49,400 nucleotides of DNA from Bacteroidales bacterium. GTDB taxonomy: Bacteria > Bacteroidota > Bacteroidia > Bacteroidales > GCA-2748055. Each line of letters opens with the position of its first letter. Within the stretch, counting starts at the first letter, position 1. The position numbers were made by a program, and so were the translations under genes. Shown here piece after piece: positions 1 to 10,108 of the stretch. Location of the stretch: the NCBI GenBank assembly GCA_030589895.1, contig JAUUZQ010000019.1, positions 1 to 49,400 of the forward strand. The letters run 5' to 3'. The notes beneath the pieces are model-generated. The model worked only from the letters and a program-made list of their open reading frames with translations. It searched no databases and had not been told where the DNA came from.

Positions 1-1383
1 CAGAAATATATGCATGATTACCTGACCTGTGTCAAAAGTGTAGATGACAATGTGGGAAGAATTATGCAGAAGTTAAAGGATGATGGGATACTTGAAAATA
101 CAATCATTATCTATACTTCCGATCAGGGGATGTTTTTGGGAGAGCACAATTTTTATGACAAGAGGCTGGGTCTTGAAGAAGCTATGCGTATACCCCTGAT
201 AGTACGTTATCCGAAGGAAATTGCACAGGATACAGTCATTGAAGACATTGTTAATATTGTTGATTTTGCTCCCACATTCCTTGATATTGCAGGAGCCAGA
301 ATCCCGGATGTAATGCAGGGCATCAGTTTCAAAGATCTTATGTATGGCAATACTCCGGATACCATAAGGGAGGCTTCATTTTACCATTTCTACTCCAGCA
401 GTTGTCCAAAACATATAGGTATCCGGACCAAAGATTATAAGATGTTGGTATACCTGGGTAAGAAGAATGGGGATGTTTTGGGTTTTGATCTCTATGATCT
501 TGTAAATGATCCATATGAGATGAACAATGTATATGATGACCCGGCATATTCAAATATTGTAGCCATGATGCATGAGAAGCTTGATGCTGAAATGAGTGCT
601 ATTGAATTTACAGAAGGATTATACCCTGGAAAGGATCAGAAGAACATAGATCGAAGAGTTGTGGTTCAACTGACTTCTGAGTTGGGAGGGATACTTAAAA
701 CCGGGGAGGTTCGATTTAATGACAGCAGTGATCATTGGATTACAGAAGATGGATATCTAAGTATTTTTAATGTACTTCCCGGCACCTATGCTATACAAGC
801 TGAAGCTATAGGACACGAAGCTTATTCAGGTTCAATCACCATCGAACCTCGTCCGGATTATAAGCAGGCCAATGATACTTTGATAAATCTGAATTTATCC
901 GCCATTCCTTATATACTGGATATAACTGTCAATGATCAGGATGGACCACTGCCGGGTGCTGCTGTCTCTGTGAATGAGGAAAGTTACACAACAGGTGAAT
1001 CAGGAGAGATACAACTAAACGATTTATACATTGGTGAGTATACTGTTTCCATTGAGGCAGACGGATATGAAAGTCTTACTGACACGATTGAGATCATAGA
1101 TTCTGATATCTCAAAAGAATATGTTTTAACAGAGACCAGCTCTGTATACGCACATAATTCAGGACAATTAAGAATTTATCCAAACCCGGCATCTGATGAA
1201 TTTTCAATACAAGGAGGAATGTTGGGCTCAATACTTCGCATCAATAATATCAATGGAACAATGATGAAGGAAATATTTATCGACTCAGTACTTAAAATTG
1301 TTAATGTTGACGATTTACCAGTGGGTACCTACCTACTATCTGTGGATGGTGTTTTCTCTGGTCTTATCCAGCTTATAAATTAG
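1..1383 (+). CDS. S1-type sulfatase, C-terminal part, with Ig-like domains and T9SS sorting tail (5' truncated)
   Basis: The reading frame is open from base 1, so the N-terminus and the formylglycine site lie outside the window. Residues about 1-205 are the C-terminal half of a type I sulfatase: a TSDQG motif, a GEH..YDKR segment and a closing DLYDLVNDPYEMNN block typical of these enzymes. Two beta-sandwich segments follow, about 215-300 and 302-377, of the CNA-B or carboxypeptidase-regulatory kind (pattern 'PGTYAIQAEA', 'IGEYTVSIEADGY'). The last ~75 residues, starting at RIYPNPASDEF, are a type A T9SS sorting domain, so the enzyme should be outside the cell or on its surface. The sulfatase part closely matches the lipoprotein sulfatase at 46505-48031. 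A beta-helix protein follows 74 bases downstream. Confidence 0.9.
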   Translation, partial: QKYMHDYLTCVKSVDDNVGRIMQKLKDDGILENTIIIYTSDQGMFLGEHNFYDKRLGLEEAMRIPLIVRYPKEIAQDTVIEDIVNIVDFAPTFLDIAGARIPDVMQGISFKDLMYGNTPDTIREASFYHFYSSSCPKHIGIRTKDYKMLVYLGKKNGDVLGFDLYDLVNDPYEMNNVYDDPAYSNIVAMMHEKLDAEMSAIEFTEGLYPGKDQKNIDRRVVVQLTSELGGILKTGEVRFNDSSDHWITEDGYLSIFNVLPGTYAIQAEAIGHEAYSGSITIEPRPDYKQANDTLINLNLSAIPYILDITVNDQDGPLPGAAVSVNEESYTTGESGEIQLNDLYIGEYTVSIEADGYESLTDTIEIIDSDISKEYVLTETSSVYAHNSGQLRIYPNPASDEFSIQGGMLGSILRINNINGTMMKEIFIDSVLKIVNVDDLPVGTYLLSVDGVFSGLIQLIN

Positions 1384-1457
1384 TAGCGCAGAAATTAATG
1401 AAATTTTAAATAGACCAATTAACTAATACTACGCGAATGTTAATCATACATTTAAAA

Positions 1458-4400
1458 ATGAGACTACTTCTGATCCTTATTCTTCTGGGTATATTTTCAG
1501 GAGTATTATTCGCTTCTGATCTTTTAATTACTCGTCAGTTAGCAAGTTTGGAAGTTGTTAAGGGCGGAACAATAAAAATATTACCGGATTACCTTGAAGT
1601 AGAGGGGGTGACCAATCCAGAGGATCTTCAAATAATAATTTTAGAGGGAGAAAACTACTCCTTTTCAGGAGACACTGTTTTTGCAGACAGTGAGTTTCTT
1701 GGAGAGATCCATGTAAATCTCCAGGTATCGGAATCGGAATTCTTAAGCAATATTTTCAATCTTTCCATATATATAATTGGAGGAGAGAGCAATGTTGAAT
1801 TTGCCAATGGAGGATTTGAGTTGGGTGATAAAAGTAACTGGTCTTCTAGAAATGAACTGAGTACCCTGATTGTTTCTGCAGACACTGCAGCATCTGAAGT
1901 ATATAGTGGGCGATATGCACTCAGGATAGATTACATCGGATTGGGATACCTGAGAACTTCCGGAACAACTTATTTTAATGTTGTGCAGGGATATGAATAT
2001 GAGATGGTTTTTTATGCAAAATCTTCTAAAGGAGGATCCGCTTGGCTGGTAGCAATGACGAGTGGAGGAAATGATCCGCTATATGATCATAAAGAACCAT
2101 TTACGATATCTCAAAACTGGGAGAGATACAGTTATAAACTTACTTCACCTATAACCGGAACTTTCGGATGTAAATTTGAATTCTCAACAATTGACACCTT
2201 TTGGTTGGATAATATATATTTAATTGAGACAAGATATGCTTCTCTGCCATTTTATTATTCAGACGTTTATGTATCATCAACAGAAGGAAACGATAGTAAT
2301 GACGGTTCGAAAGCAAGTCCAGTAAAAACAATCTCTCAAGCGCTTTCTGGATTACAGAAAGGAAGCCGGGTCATTTTAAGAGAGGGACGCTATCATGAAG
2401 AAAATGTTGTCAGTATTACAGGATCAGAATCAGCTCCGGTAACTATTTCGGCTTATCCGGGAGAAGAAGCGATTCTGGATGGTACTGTGGTAGTTGATGG
2501 TACCTGGGAACACCAGGAGGGAAATATTTGGAAGATCAGAATCACCAACCAGGAAGTACTGAACTATGGTGCTCAACAAATATGGATTGATGGCAGGATG
2601 ATGAAAGTCGCACGCTGGCCAAATAACAAGGGTACTTTTGCCGATGATTTTAATTTTGATTACACAGCAAGGGAACCAGAACCGGGGACAAATTGGGACA
2701 TGGAAACTACCTTTGTTTCGCTGGAGGATGATTTTTCCCTGGTGAGTGCCGATTCAGATATAGCTACCTGGAAAAGTGAAGGAATTGGAATCCAGAGTCT
2801 TGGAGGTACTGGGATTGATTTTACCGGAGCGATGGTGGCTTTGAAAATGGGTTATGAAACTGTCCTGGAAGAAATTGTTTCTCACGCTGTTGGTGATGAT
2901 ATATTCGTGTCCTCATCAACAGAGGGGAAAAACCGAAATGAATTACTGACTCTGGGTAAGCAGTACTTCTATATTCTGGCTCATAAGGATTGTCTGGACG
3001 ATGCGGATGAATGGTATTTTGACGCTTCTACAAATGATTTGTACTTGTATACAGCTGACGGACAAGACCCGGGTGGAAAAGAGTTAAGGATGAAAACCCA
3101 AAACCTGGCCTTACAGATCAATAATTCAAGTTATGTGATCCTGGACAATCTGAATTTCTTTGGAACGCACTTCAGGGTTGAGAACTCAATAAATATTGAA
3201 ATCAATAATAGCATATTTGAGTATCCAAGTTATTATCCTGCTATGTTGAAAACCCGTACACTGTCATATTCACCTCATATCATGACCAATTCCTCTATTC
3301 GGGTTTTTAATTGCGAATTCAGGTATTTCGATGGGACTGCCTTATACTTTGATGGTTCGAACACATATGCACCTGTATTGGAAAATACCCTGTTGCACAA
3401 TGGCCGTTTTAATCATATGGTCAATTTCTTTAAATGTAAAGGAGGGTATGCAGCCCATAATACCGTATATGTGTCAGAAAGAGGCAATGGTATTAAGTTT
3501 TTTAAAAGTCCATATGGCCATTTTGTTGCTGAGTATAATTACATGCATAATCTGGCCACACATCGATCGGATGCAAGCTGCATACAGGTGCAGTCAGGTT
3601 CTCAAAACTATGATACCTTGCGGTATAACTGGTTTCATGATACTGAGAATAAAGGGATTCGTTTTGATGGAGAGCCGGCCGGACGCCTGGGAACTATGTT
3701 TGCAAATGTAGGCTGGGATCTGTGGCAGGGGCTTCAGGTCAAGGGTGATTCTCAGAATGTAGTAAATAATACCTTTTTTGATTGTAGTAAGCGTTGTGAT
3801 ATAACGGTATTAGCGGCTGAAGATTTTGGTGGTAATGATGGTACCTGGACGTATAACAATGCAGCTGAAAGGATGTCCGGACACCGCGTTAGAACAGTCG
3901 TGGAGTATCCTCTTCCCGGAAATGTCGGAAATAATTGGAATGGCTTTATAACAGGACTTGATATTGCAACGGTGATCAGGGATCCTGAAAATTGGGATTT
4001 CAGGCCTCAGGATGGTTCAGACCTGGTAGACAAAGGCTACATTCTTGAACCATTTGTCAAGGATTGGATAGGAGAATCGCGCGATATTGGAGCCTATGAG
4101 TTTGGGGATACTATTTATTGGATTCCCGGAAGAAAGGCAGAAAAAGCAACTATGCCCATTCCACCAAATGGAACAGCATCAGCAATGGCAGATTGTGATC
4201 TGATGTGGTTGGAAGCTCTCGGGACTAAGAAGCACAGGGTTTATTTGGGCAACTCGACCAGCAATATGGAACTGGTTAGTGAGCAGCACTCCAATATTTA
4301 TAATCCTGGTGATCTGGATCCCACTACTACATATTTCTGGAGAGTGGATGAGGTCCTGGATGATGGGATTGTTACAGGAGATACCTGGTATTTTGTTCCA

Positions 4401-5510
4401 AATGGTACGCAGAAAGACAGCAGTGATTTACCAGTCAGTTACCTTGAAGATTTCAATAAAAGTGATGATGATGCTAATTTCGAGCCATGGGATGAGAATA
4501 TTTGGGAACCTGAATATATGACGCAGGACTCCACCTATGTTGTCAATGACAGCTTGAAGATATGGCCCGCAGCCGGAAGGATAGATTATGCAAATTATTT
4601 CAAATTGAAGGGAATCAATATGATATTACGTCCCCATCCTTTCATGGAATTTCATTATAATGTGCCGGAAGGTATAAACTCTATACCTGTGGCACTGAAT
4701 GTAAATTCTGAAGGACTATCCGGTACTCCGGTACTATTTGATATTTTAATTTCAGAATCAAATGGCTGGGCATTCATAAATATCAATGAGGTATTTGAAA
4801 ATTGGGATCAGGAAAATCCGGACAAGGAATGGAAGCACTTGCAGGATATAGATGTCTGGTTCTTCCCGGAAACAAATTTTAATGGTACAGAGGAGATTAC
4901 AATAGATGACTTTATGCTTGGTTTCAGGTGCTTGACAAAGCGCGATTTTGACATTGAGATTATTGGTCAGGATACCATTATTACTGAAGTAGGGATCCCA
5001 TTCTATATGAGTGTCGATAAACTTGAGCTTGGATTGATCTCGACAGAATTTCCTGAAGAAATATTCCTTATTGTTGATCCATATGCACTGCCCGGACTGC
5101 CAAAGGTTAATGTAAGTGAAGCTCCGGGATTTGAAAATAACAGCAATATTATCACACCAACAGCTCTTAATGTGAATCCTATTCTTGTACCTGTTGTTGT
5201 GGAGATTGGAGAAAAGCAATCCGGCACTTATGATTTTAAGGTATTCATTCATGAGATACCAGTTGATAAAAATGATATGACTTTTTTGCCATTGAAGATC
5301 TATCCAAATCCGTTTGACCATGGATTCTTCCTGGAGAATGCAGAAAGCGTAGAAAGACTTAAAATTTATAATATGTCGGGGGTACTCCTTCGCTCTGTTG
5401 GGGAGGCGACTGGATTTATTAATATGGATGGATTTGATGCAGGTGTCTATTTGATCGAAGTGCAATTCAGAAACGGTGATCGACAACACTCAAAATTGAT
5501 TAAGAAATAA
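1458..5510 (+). CDS. Multi-domain right-handed beta-helix protein with CBM-like modules and T9SS tail, probable secreted polysaccharide-active enzyme
   Basis: 1350 residues from this start. It opens with a signal peptide (MRLLLILILLGIFSGVLFAS). About 20-110 is a beta-rich region of unknown type. About 115-270 resembles a CBM4/9-like jelly roll ('FANGGFELGDKSNWSS'). A right-handed beta-helix runs from about 270 ('VYVSSTEGNDSNDGS', 'GRYHEENV', 'ARWPN') to about 885. A fibronectin-III-like segment lies at about 891-982 and another sugar-binding-like sandwich at about 995-1160. A T9SS sorting domain (KIYPNP) occupies the last ~75 residues. The architecture parallels the protein at 35715-39113. 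Whether it is a lyase, a glycosidase or a binding protein cannot be read from the sequence. An ATG at 1437 is also possible; 1458 is preferred because its leader matches that of the gene at 5535. Confidence 0.85.
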   Translation: MRLLLILILLGIFSGVLFASDLLITRQLASLEVVKGGTIKILPDYLEVEGVTNPEDLQIIILEGENYSFSGDTVFADSEFLGEIHVNLQVSESEFLSNIFNLSIYIIGGESNVEFANGGFELGDKSNWSSRNELSTLIVSADTAASEVYSGRYALRIDYIGLGYLRTSGTTYFNVVQGYEYEMVFYAKSSKGGSAWLVAMTSGGNDPLYDHKEPFTISQNWERYSYKLTSPITGTFGCKFEFSTIDTFWLDNIYLIETRYASLPFYYSDVYVSSTEGNDSNDGSKASPVKTISQALSGLQKGSRVILREGRYHEENVVSITGSESAPVTISAYPGEEAILDGTVVVDGTWEHQEGNIWKIRITNQEVLNYGAQQIWIDGRMMKVARWPNNKGTFADDFNFDYTAREPEPGTNWDMETTFVSLEDDFSLVSADSDIATWKSEGIGIQSLGGTGIDFTGAMVALKMGYETVLEEIVSHAVGDDIFVSSSTEGKNRNELLTLGKQYFYILAHKDCLDDADEWYFDASTNDLYLYTADGQDPGGKELRMKTQNLALQINNSSYVILDNLNFFGTHFRVENSINIEINNSIFEYPSYYPAMLKTRTLSYSPHIMTNSSIRVFNCEFRYFDGTALYFDGSNTYAPVLENTLLHNGRFNHMVNFFKCKGGYAAHNTVYVSERGNGIKFFKSPYGHFVAEYNYMHNLATHRSDASCIQVQSGSQNYDTLRYNWFHDTENKGIRFDGEPAGRLGTMFANVGWDLWQGLQVKGDSQNVVNNTFFDCSKRCDITVLAAEDFGGNDGTWTYNNAAERMSGHRVRTVVEYPLPGNVGNNWNGFITGLDIATVIRDPENWDFRPQDGSDLVDKGYILEPFVKDWIGESRDIGAYEFGDTIYWIPGRKAEKATMPIPPNGTASAMADCDLMWLEALGTKKHRVYLGNSTSNMELVSEQHSNIYNPGDLDPTTTYFWRVDEVLDDGIVTGDTWYFVPNGTQKDSSDLPVSYLEDFNKSDDDANFEPWDENIWEPEYMTQDSTYVVNDSLKIWPAAGRIDYANYFKLKGINMILRPHPFMEFHYNVPEGINSIPVALNVNSEGLSGTPVLFDILISESNGWAFININEVFENWDQENPDKEWKHLQDIDVWFFPETNFNGTEEITIDDFMLGFRCLTKRDFDIEIIGQDTIITEVGIPFYMSVDKLELGLISTEFPEEIFLIVDPYALPGLPKVNVSEAPGFENNSNIITPTALNVNPILVPVVVEIGEKQSGTYDFKVFIHEIPVDKNDMTFLPLKIYPNPFDHGFFLENAESVERLKIYNMSGVLLRSVGEATGFINMDGFDAGVYLIEVQFRNGDRQHSKLIKK

Positions 5511-5534
5511 TACGCATTAATAATACAATTAAAA

Positions 5535-8180
5535 ATGACAAAGATTAGAAATTTACTTCTGAGCAACCTGGTAATTGTTTTGATGCTTCTTACATCCTGT
5601 GGACAAACATCTGCATTAAAAGTATATGTTTCTCCTTCAGGAGCGGACACAAATAATGGATCATCTGAAACTCCTTTTCAAACAATAACCGGAGCAAGAG
5701 ATCATATACGATCTTTGAGCAAGGCTGAGAGGAAACAGAATATTGAGGTTGTCCTGTCGGGAGGAACCTATTTTATTGATAATACTGTTGTATTCAATAT
5801 TATTGATGGCGGCACCCTGGATCATACATTAAGTTATAAGGCTGCTAAAGGCGAGGTGCCCATCATATCCTCCGGGAAGCATATTGTCAATTGGCAAATA
5901 TTAGAAGATCCCCCTTCATCTCTCCCGGAGATTGCAAGGAGTAAAGTATGGGTGGCAGAACTTCCGGAAGGCATCAAACGTTTCTACACGCTCTATGATG
6001 GATATGAAAAACTTCTCAGGGCTCGAAGTAATGGATTTCAGTCAACACAGATCAAGTTTGAAAATTTTGCTACCAGAAATGTAGCCAATCCTGAAGACAG
6101 GCATTTGCTAAGGGAGATTACTTTTCCTGATACTGAGATAAAAAACTGGAGTAATCTGGATGATATTGAAGTGTTTTTCAGTCCGGTTCCGTGGTGTTTA
6201 AATTTCAGTGCTATTGATTCTGTGAATGAAGAGGATAAAACTGCTTATTTAAAGTTCGAGGCAAATGCTCCTCCATTTACAACTCCAAAACCATACAATC
6301 CTGCCTGGGTTGAAAACGTGATTGATTTCCTGGATGAACCGGGTGAGTGGGTTCTTAACATGAGCGAAAATAAACTCTATTATTGGCCGGTAAATGGAAC
6401 ACCTGGAGACAATATTTATGCGCCACAGTTGCTGGAACATATACGCGTTGAGGGAGAGATTGACTATGAAGGGCCTGAAGATATCCCGGTAAAGAATTTG
6501 CATTTCAAAGGTATTCATTTCATTCACGGCGACAGGTATGTTTGGTGGGATGATCATAAAGGATGGGGCATACAGCATGATTGGGATAAATTTGATCATG
6601 GCAATGCCTTGCTTCGTTTCAGAGGTGCTGAGGACTGTTCTGTTGAAGAATGTCGTTTTACAGCATCAGGAAATTCAGCGATTCGTATGGACCTTCATTG
6701 TCAGAATATATCCATTGAACGTAACCTGATCGATCACGTTGGTCACATGGGTATTTTATTGGCAGGTTATGGTCCGGGAACGAAAGATGTAAATAAGAAT
6801 AACAGGATTGTCAATAACATCATCGACCATGTCGGGGAAGTTGTATGGCATGGCCATGCGATTTTTATCTGGCAGAGTGGAGATAATTACGTGGCCCATA
6901 ATCAGATTCAATATAGTCCGAGAAAGGGTGTTGGGATTTGTGGGGTCAGGGCACCTATATTTTGGGAAGGACCGGAAGTCGACTGGGATGAAGGAAGCAA
7001 GACCATGCGGTGGAGCGAAATTGACGCTGCATTGCTTACCAGAGAAAATGTTACTCAGGAAGCCATTTTACCATATGAACATTCCAAAAATAATCTTATT
7101 GAAAAAAACCATTTACATCGTCTAAGGAGTAAAATTGGGGATGGAGCAGCCCTTAATGTTTCCGGAGCGGGAATGGGTAATATTTTGAGGAATAACTTCC
7201 TGGGTGAAGTGACAGGAAATGGACTGAGAACGGATGACTGGCAGCGGGGGACTCTTTTTGAAAGCAATATCATTACAGATGGAGGTGTCGTACATAAGGG
7301 TTTCAACCACATCAAGAATAATATATTCTACAATACGAACATACGATTTACATCTTATCCCGGACAGGCATATTTTCCGGGTTCCGAAGTGTTTTCTAAT
7401 GTTATGTATTTTGATGGTAACGATGTTCCTCCTTATAAGGAAAGAACGATCCCGGCTTTTTCAACACCGGAGGATTGTGTCCTGAAGAACAATGTATATT
7501 TCCATGTAAAGGATAATCAGTATGTTGAAGATTTTTTGGAAGAGAGAAAGGGGAGGGGATGGGAAGAGGGCTCGGAATCATTTGACCCGGAATTCAAAAA
7601 TCCAATTCCAAAATACAGAGATCTCAGGCCGGGAGATTTTGTATTGTCTCCTGATTCAAGAGTATTCGATAAAGGATTCAAGGAAATTGGGACTACTGAT
7701 ATAGGATTGCAATCAGATTATCCTGCGCAATTAAAAGTCCTGATAGATCCAATTTCCCAACGAAAATTAATTTCCGGAAATGCTAAGTTTGAGGCCTCCT
7801 CAATGGATGAAAAAAACTCTGTTAATCTTGAAATGCTTAGCAGTCAATTAGGTGATGAGGAAGTGAATGTTGTCCTTGCAACAGCAAATGAAGAAAATCC
7901 CTTTGTGCTGATTGATTTATTGGAAGAGACATCATTTGATGCCTTCAAATTATTGGCTCCAATGGATAAAAAAAGAGCTTACTTAAAAACACTAACAGTT
8001 TGGATTTCAAGTGATGGTATTAACTGGAGGCAGGTATGGCAGGCAGACAGGTATCATGTTGAAATGCCAAGAAGCTTTGATAAGGTATTTGAGGAAGCAC
8101 TTACATGCAGGTATATTAAAATTGGACTACAGGAGAAAAATGTCCTGGAAATAAAATCCATACAGCTGTTTTCAAAATAG
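5535..8180 (+). CDS. Beta-helix lipoprotein, GH141-like, with C-terminal discoidin-like domain
   Basis: 881 residues with a lipoprotein signal (LLTSC, Cys22), hence membrane-anchored. The motif 'VYVSPSGADTNNGSSETPFQTI' with 'ARDHIRSL' at about 30-65 opens a right-handed parallel beta-helix that runs to about 730. This opening is typical of beta-helix glycosidases such as GH141 (alpha-L-fucosidases and xylanases) and related unclassified proteins. The last ~120 residues ('FVLIDLLEETSFDAFKLLAP', 'LTVWISSDGINWRQVW', 'CRYIKIGL') look like an F5/8 type C (discoidin, CBM32-like) carbohydrate-binding domain. The gene lies 24 bases after the previous one and abuts the next sulfatase. A fucosidase role would fit the locus, but the family call is by pattern only; another glycosidase or a lyase is possible. 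Confidence 0.8.
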   Translation: MTKIRNLLLSNLVIVLMLLTSCGQTSALKVYVSPSGADTNNGSSETPFQTITGARDHIRSLSKAERKQNIEVVLSGGTYFIDNTVVFNIIDGGTLDHTLSYKAAKGEVPIISSGKHIVNWQILEDPPSSLPEIARSKVWVAELPEGIKRFYTLYDGYEKLLRARSNGFQSTQIKFENFATRNVANPEDRHLLREITFPDTEIKNWSNLDDIEVFFSPVPWCLNFSAIDSVNEEDKTAYLKFEANAPPFTTPKPYNPAWVENVIDFLDEPGEWVLNMSENKLYYWPVNGTPGDNIYAPQLLEHIRVEGEIDYEGPEDIPVKNLHFKGIHFIHGDRYVWWDDHKGWGIQHDWDKFDHGNALLRFRGAEDCSVEECRFTASGNSAIRMDLHCQNISIERNLIDHVGHMGILLAGYGPGTKDVNKNNRIVNNIIDHVGEVVWHGHAIFIWQSGDNYVAHNQIQYSPRKGVGICGVRAPIFWEGPEVDWDEGSKTMRWSEIDAALLTRENVTQEAILPYEHSKNNLIEKNHLHRLRSKIGDGAALNVSGAGMGNILRNNFLGEVTGNGLRTDDWQRGTLFESNIITDGGVVHKGFNHIKNNIFYNTNIRFTSYPGQAYFPGSEVFSNVMYFDGNDVPPYKERTIPAFSTPEDCVLKNNVYFHVKDNQYVEDFLEERKGRGWEEGSESFDPEFKNPIPKYRDLRPGDFVLSPDSRVFDKGFKEIGTTDIGLQSDYPAQLKVLIDPISQRKLISGNAKFEASSMDEKNSVNLEMLSSQLGDEEVNVVLATANEENPFVLIDLLEETSFDAFKLLAPMDKKRAYLKTLTVWISSDGINWRQVWQADRYHVEMPRSFDKVFEEALTCRYIKIGLQEKNVLEIKSIQLFSK

Positions 8181-8198
8181 TTGAAAAAGAATAGAGAT

Positions 8199-9935
8199 AT
8201 GAACATGGTTTTAAAACAATTACCAGTAATCTGTTTGGCATCAGGAATATGGTTTTCTGTAATGGCACAGGATAAACCAAATGTAATTATTGTGCTGACA
8301 GATGATCAGGGGTATGGAGAAGTGGCAGCACATGGAAATGAGTTTATCCGTACACCTCATTTGGATGAATTGCATGATGAAGGAGTGCGCTTAACCGACT
8401 TTCATGTGAACAATGTATGTTCTCCATCCCGGGCCGCCATCATGACAGGAAAATATGCTACTTCTGTTGGTGTTTGGCACACAATCGGTGGAACGAATAT
8501 TTTGAATATAGAAGAAAAGACCATGGCTGATGTTTTTAGAGAAAATGACTATAAGACTTACATGGTTGGGAAGTGGCATCTGGGAGATAATTATCCTTAC
8601 AGGCCGGAGGACAGGGGCTTTGATGAGGTGTTAAGGATCGGAGGAGGCAGTCTTGGGCAGGTAGCTGATTACTGGGAAAATGGTTTATGGGACGGTCATT
8701 ATTGGAACGGGAATGAATGGGTGATGAAGGAAGGGTATTGTACTGATGTTCAGTTTGATGCGGCATTGAACTTTATTGACAGGGCAGGTGAGACCCCCTT
8801 TTTCCTCCACCTTGCTACTACTGCACCGCACTCGCCAATTGGTGCTGCACCTGAGTATGTAGAACCATATTTAGAAATGGGACTTAGCAAGGGAGTAGCC
8901 AATTTTTATGGAATGGTCACTAGTATAGATGAGAATATGGGTCGCTTGCGAGCGTATTTGAGCAAAAAAAATCTTGAAGAAAATACGATCTTGATCTTTA
9001 TGTCTGACAATGGCTCTGCCTGTGCAAAGAAGGATACATCCATCTTTAATGCAGGTATGCGTGGCAAAAAGGGCAGCGATTATGAAGGGGGACACAGGGT
9101 TCCCTGTTTTGTTTACTGGCCGGGAGGTGATGTTGAAGGTGGAAAATCATTAACTCAGCTCACAGCACATTTAGATATTCTTCCTACCCTCATTGAGGCC
9201 TGTGATCTTTCTATTGAGGAAAATATTCAATTTGATGGAGAGAGCATCCTTACCCTGCTTCGTGATACGCAAATTGAGTTGCCAGACAGGGTTATTGTTT
9301 CTGAAGGAAAAGTCAACGACAGGGAAAAACTATACAACTCAAGTTGTGTAATGAATGCTAACTGGAGACTGGTTTCAGGATCTGAGTTATATGATATGCA
9401 GAGTGATCCTGGTCAGAAAAAAGCTATAGATGACAAGGCCAGAGTTGAGGAAATGAGAGAACAATACATGAATTGGCATTCAAAAGTTAGCGAAGCTTTT
9501 GATCATGAATATTGCTTTGTTTATTCAGATTCAGCATCATCAGTACCATTTGTAACAATGGATCTGCTACCCGATGGGAAGAAAAATAAGCCAAAATCTG
9601 TATGGAATCAAAGTGCTGTTAAGAAGGGAGTTTATGACCGGGGCGTATGGAACATCGAATTTCCTGAAGATGATACATATACTTTCCAGCTAAGCCGTGT
9701 TCCAATCGAAGCAGAAAATACAAGCTATGATTCAAAGAAATTAAAGAATATGAATATTACAGGTGCTTCAGTGACCATTGATGGAGTGTTAATTGCTTCG
9801 TCTGAGGGTATCACAGATGATCAAGTTAAGTTAGAAGCCAAGGTCTCAAAAGGCCAACACAAGATTTCTGCAAATTTCAGGAACAATAAGAAAGAGAGCT
9901 TTAGTGCTTATTACTTATATATTTCAAGGGATTGA
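8199..9935 (+). CDS. S1-type sulfatase, periplasmic, with C-terminal beta-sandwich extension
   Basis: Family S1 formylglycine-dependent sulfatase, hydrolysing sulfate esters on carbohydrate. Seen: metal-binding 'LTDDQGYG', the maturation motif CSPSR with Cys74 (converted to formylglycine in this family), 'GKWHLG', and 'SDNGS' near the end of the core. The core ends near residue 435 ('DMQSDPGQKKAI'). About 440-578 is an added beta-rich domain ('VWNIEFPEDDTYTFQLSR', 'GVLIASSEGI') that may bind sugar. The signal peptide ends in VMAQ with no lipobox and there is no T9SS tail, so it is probably periplasmic. The frame can extend to a TTG at 8181, directly after the previous stop; the ATG at 8199 gives the better signal peptide. 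Confidence 0.9.
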   Translation: MNMVLKQLPVICLASGIWFSVMAQDKPNVIIVLTDDQGYGEVAAHGNEFIRTPHLDELHDEGVRLTDFHVNNVCSPSRAAIMTGKYATSVGVWHTIGGTNILNIEEKTMADVFRENDYKTYMVGKWHLGDNYPYRPEDRGFDEVLRIGGGSLGQVADYWENGLWDGHYWNGNEWVMKEGYCTDVQFDAALNFIDRAGETPFFLHLATTAPHSPIGAAPEYVEPYLEMGLSKGVANFYGMVTSIDENMGRLRAYLSKKNLEENTILIFMSDNGSACAKKDTSIFNAGMRGKKGSDYEGGHRVPCFVYWPGGDVEGGKSLTQLTAHLDILPTLIEACDLSIEENIQFDGESILTLLRDTQIELPDRVIVSEGKVNDREKLYNSSCVMNANWRLVSGSELYDMQSDPGQKKAIDDKARVEEMREQYMNWHSKVSEAFDHEYCFVYSDSASSVPFVTMDLLPDGKKNKPKSVWNQSAVKKGVYDRGVWNIEFPEDDTYTFQLSRVPIEAENTSYDSKKLKNMNITGASVTIDGVLIASSEGITDDQVKLEAKVSKGQHKISANFRNNKKESFSAYYLYISRD

Positions 9936-10108
9936 AAAAAGGGGGTGTATATTATTTTGAATATATAAAGTAGCAATCAGAATTATAATTGTAGTGACAA
10001 GCCCTACAAAGGAAAATAGTAATTCCAAAAAATAAATATCGAATATAACAATCTATATATCAATAATATAAAGAACTAATCTGAACTATATTTAAATTGA
10101 ATTTTATC

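Noticed and set aside
4758-5489. 243-residue reading frame on the minus strand
   Set aside because: It lies wholly inside the C-terminal region of the T9SS beta-helix gene, has no recognisable domain and looks like the antisense of AT-rich coding sequence.
1458-5510. Assignment as alginate lyase PL6 or chondroitinase B from the beta-helix fold
   Set aside because: The fold fits, but I could not identify the family's catalytic lysine/arginine and calcium-site motifs, and the locus shows no alginate or uronate pathway genes.
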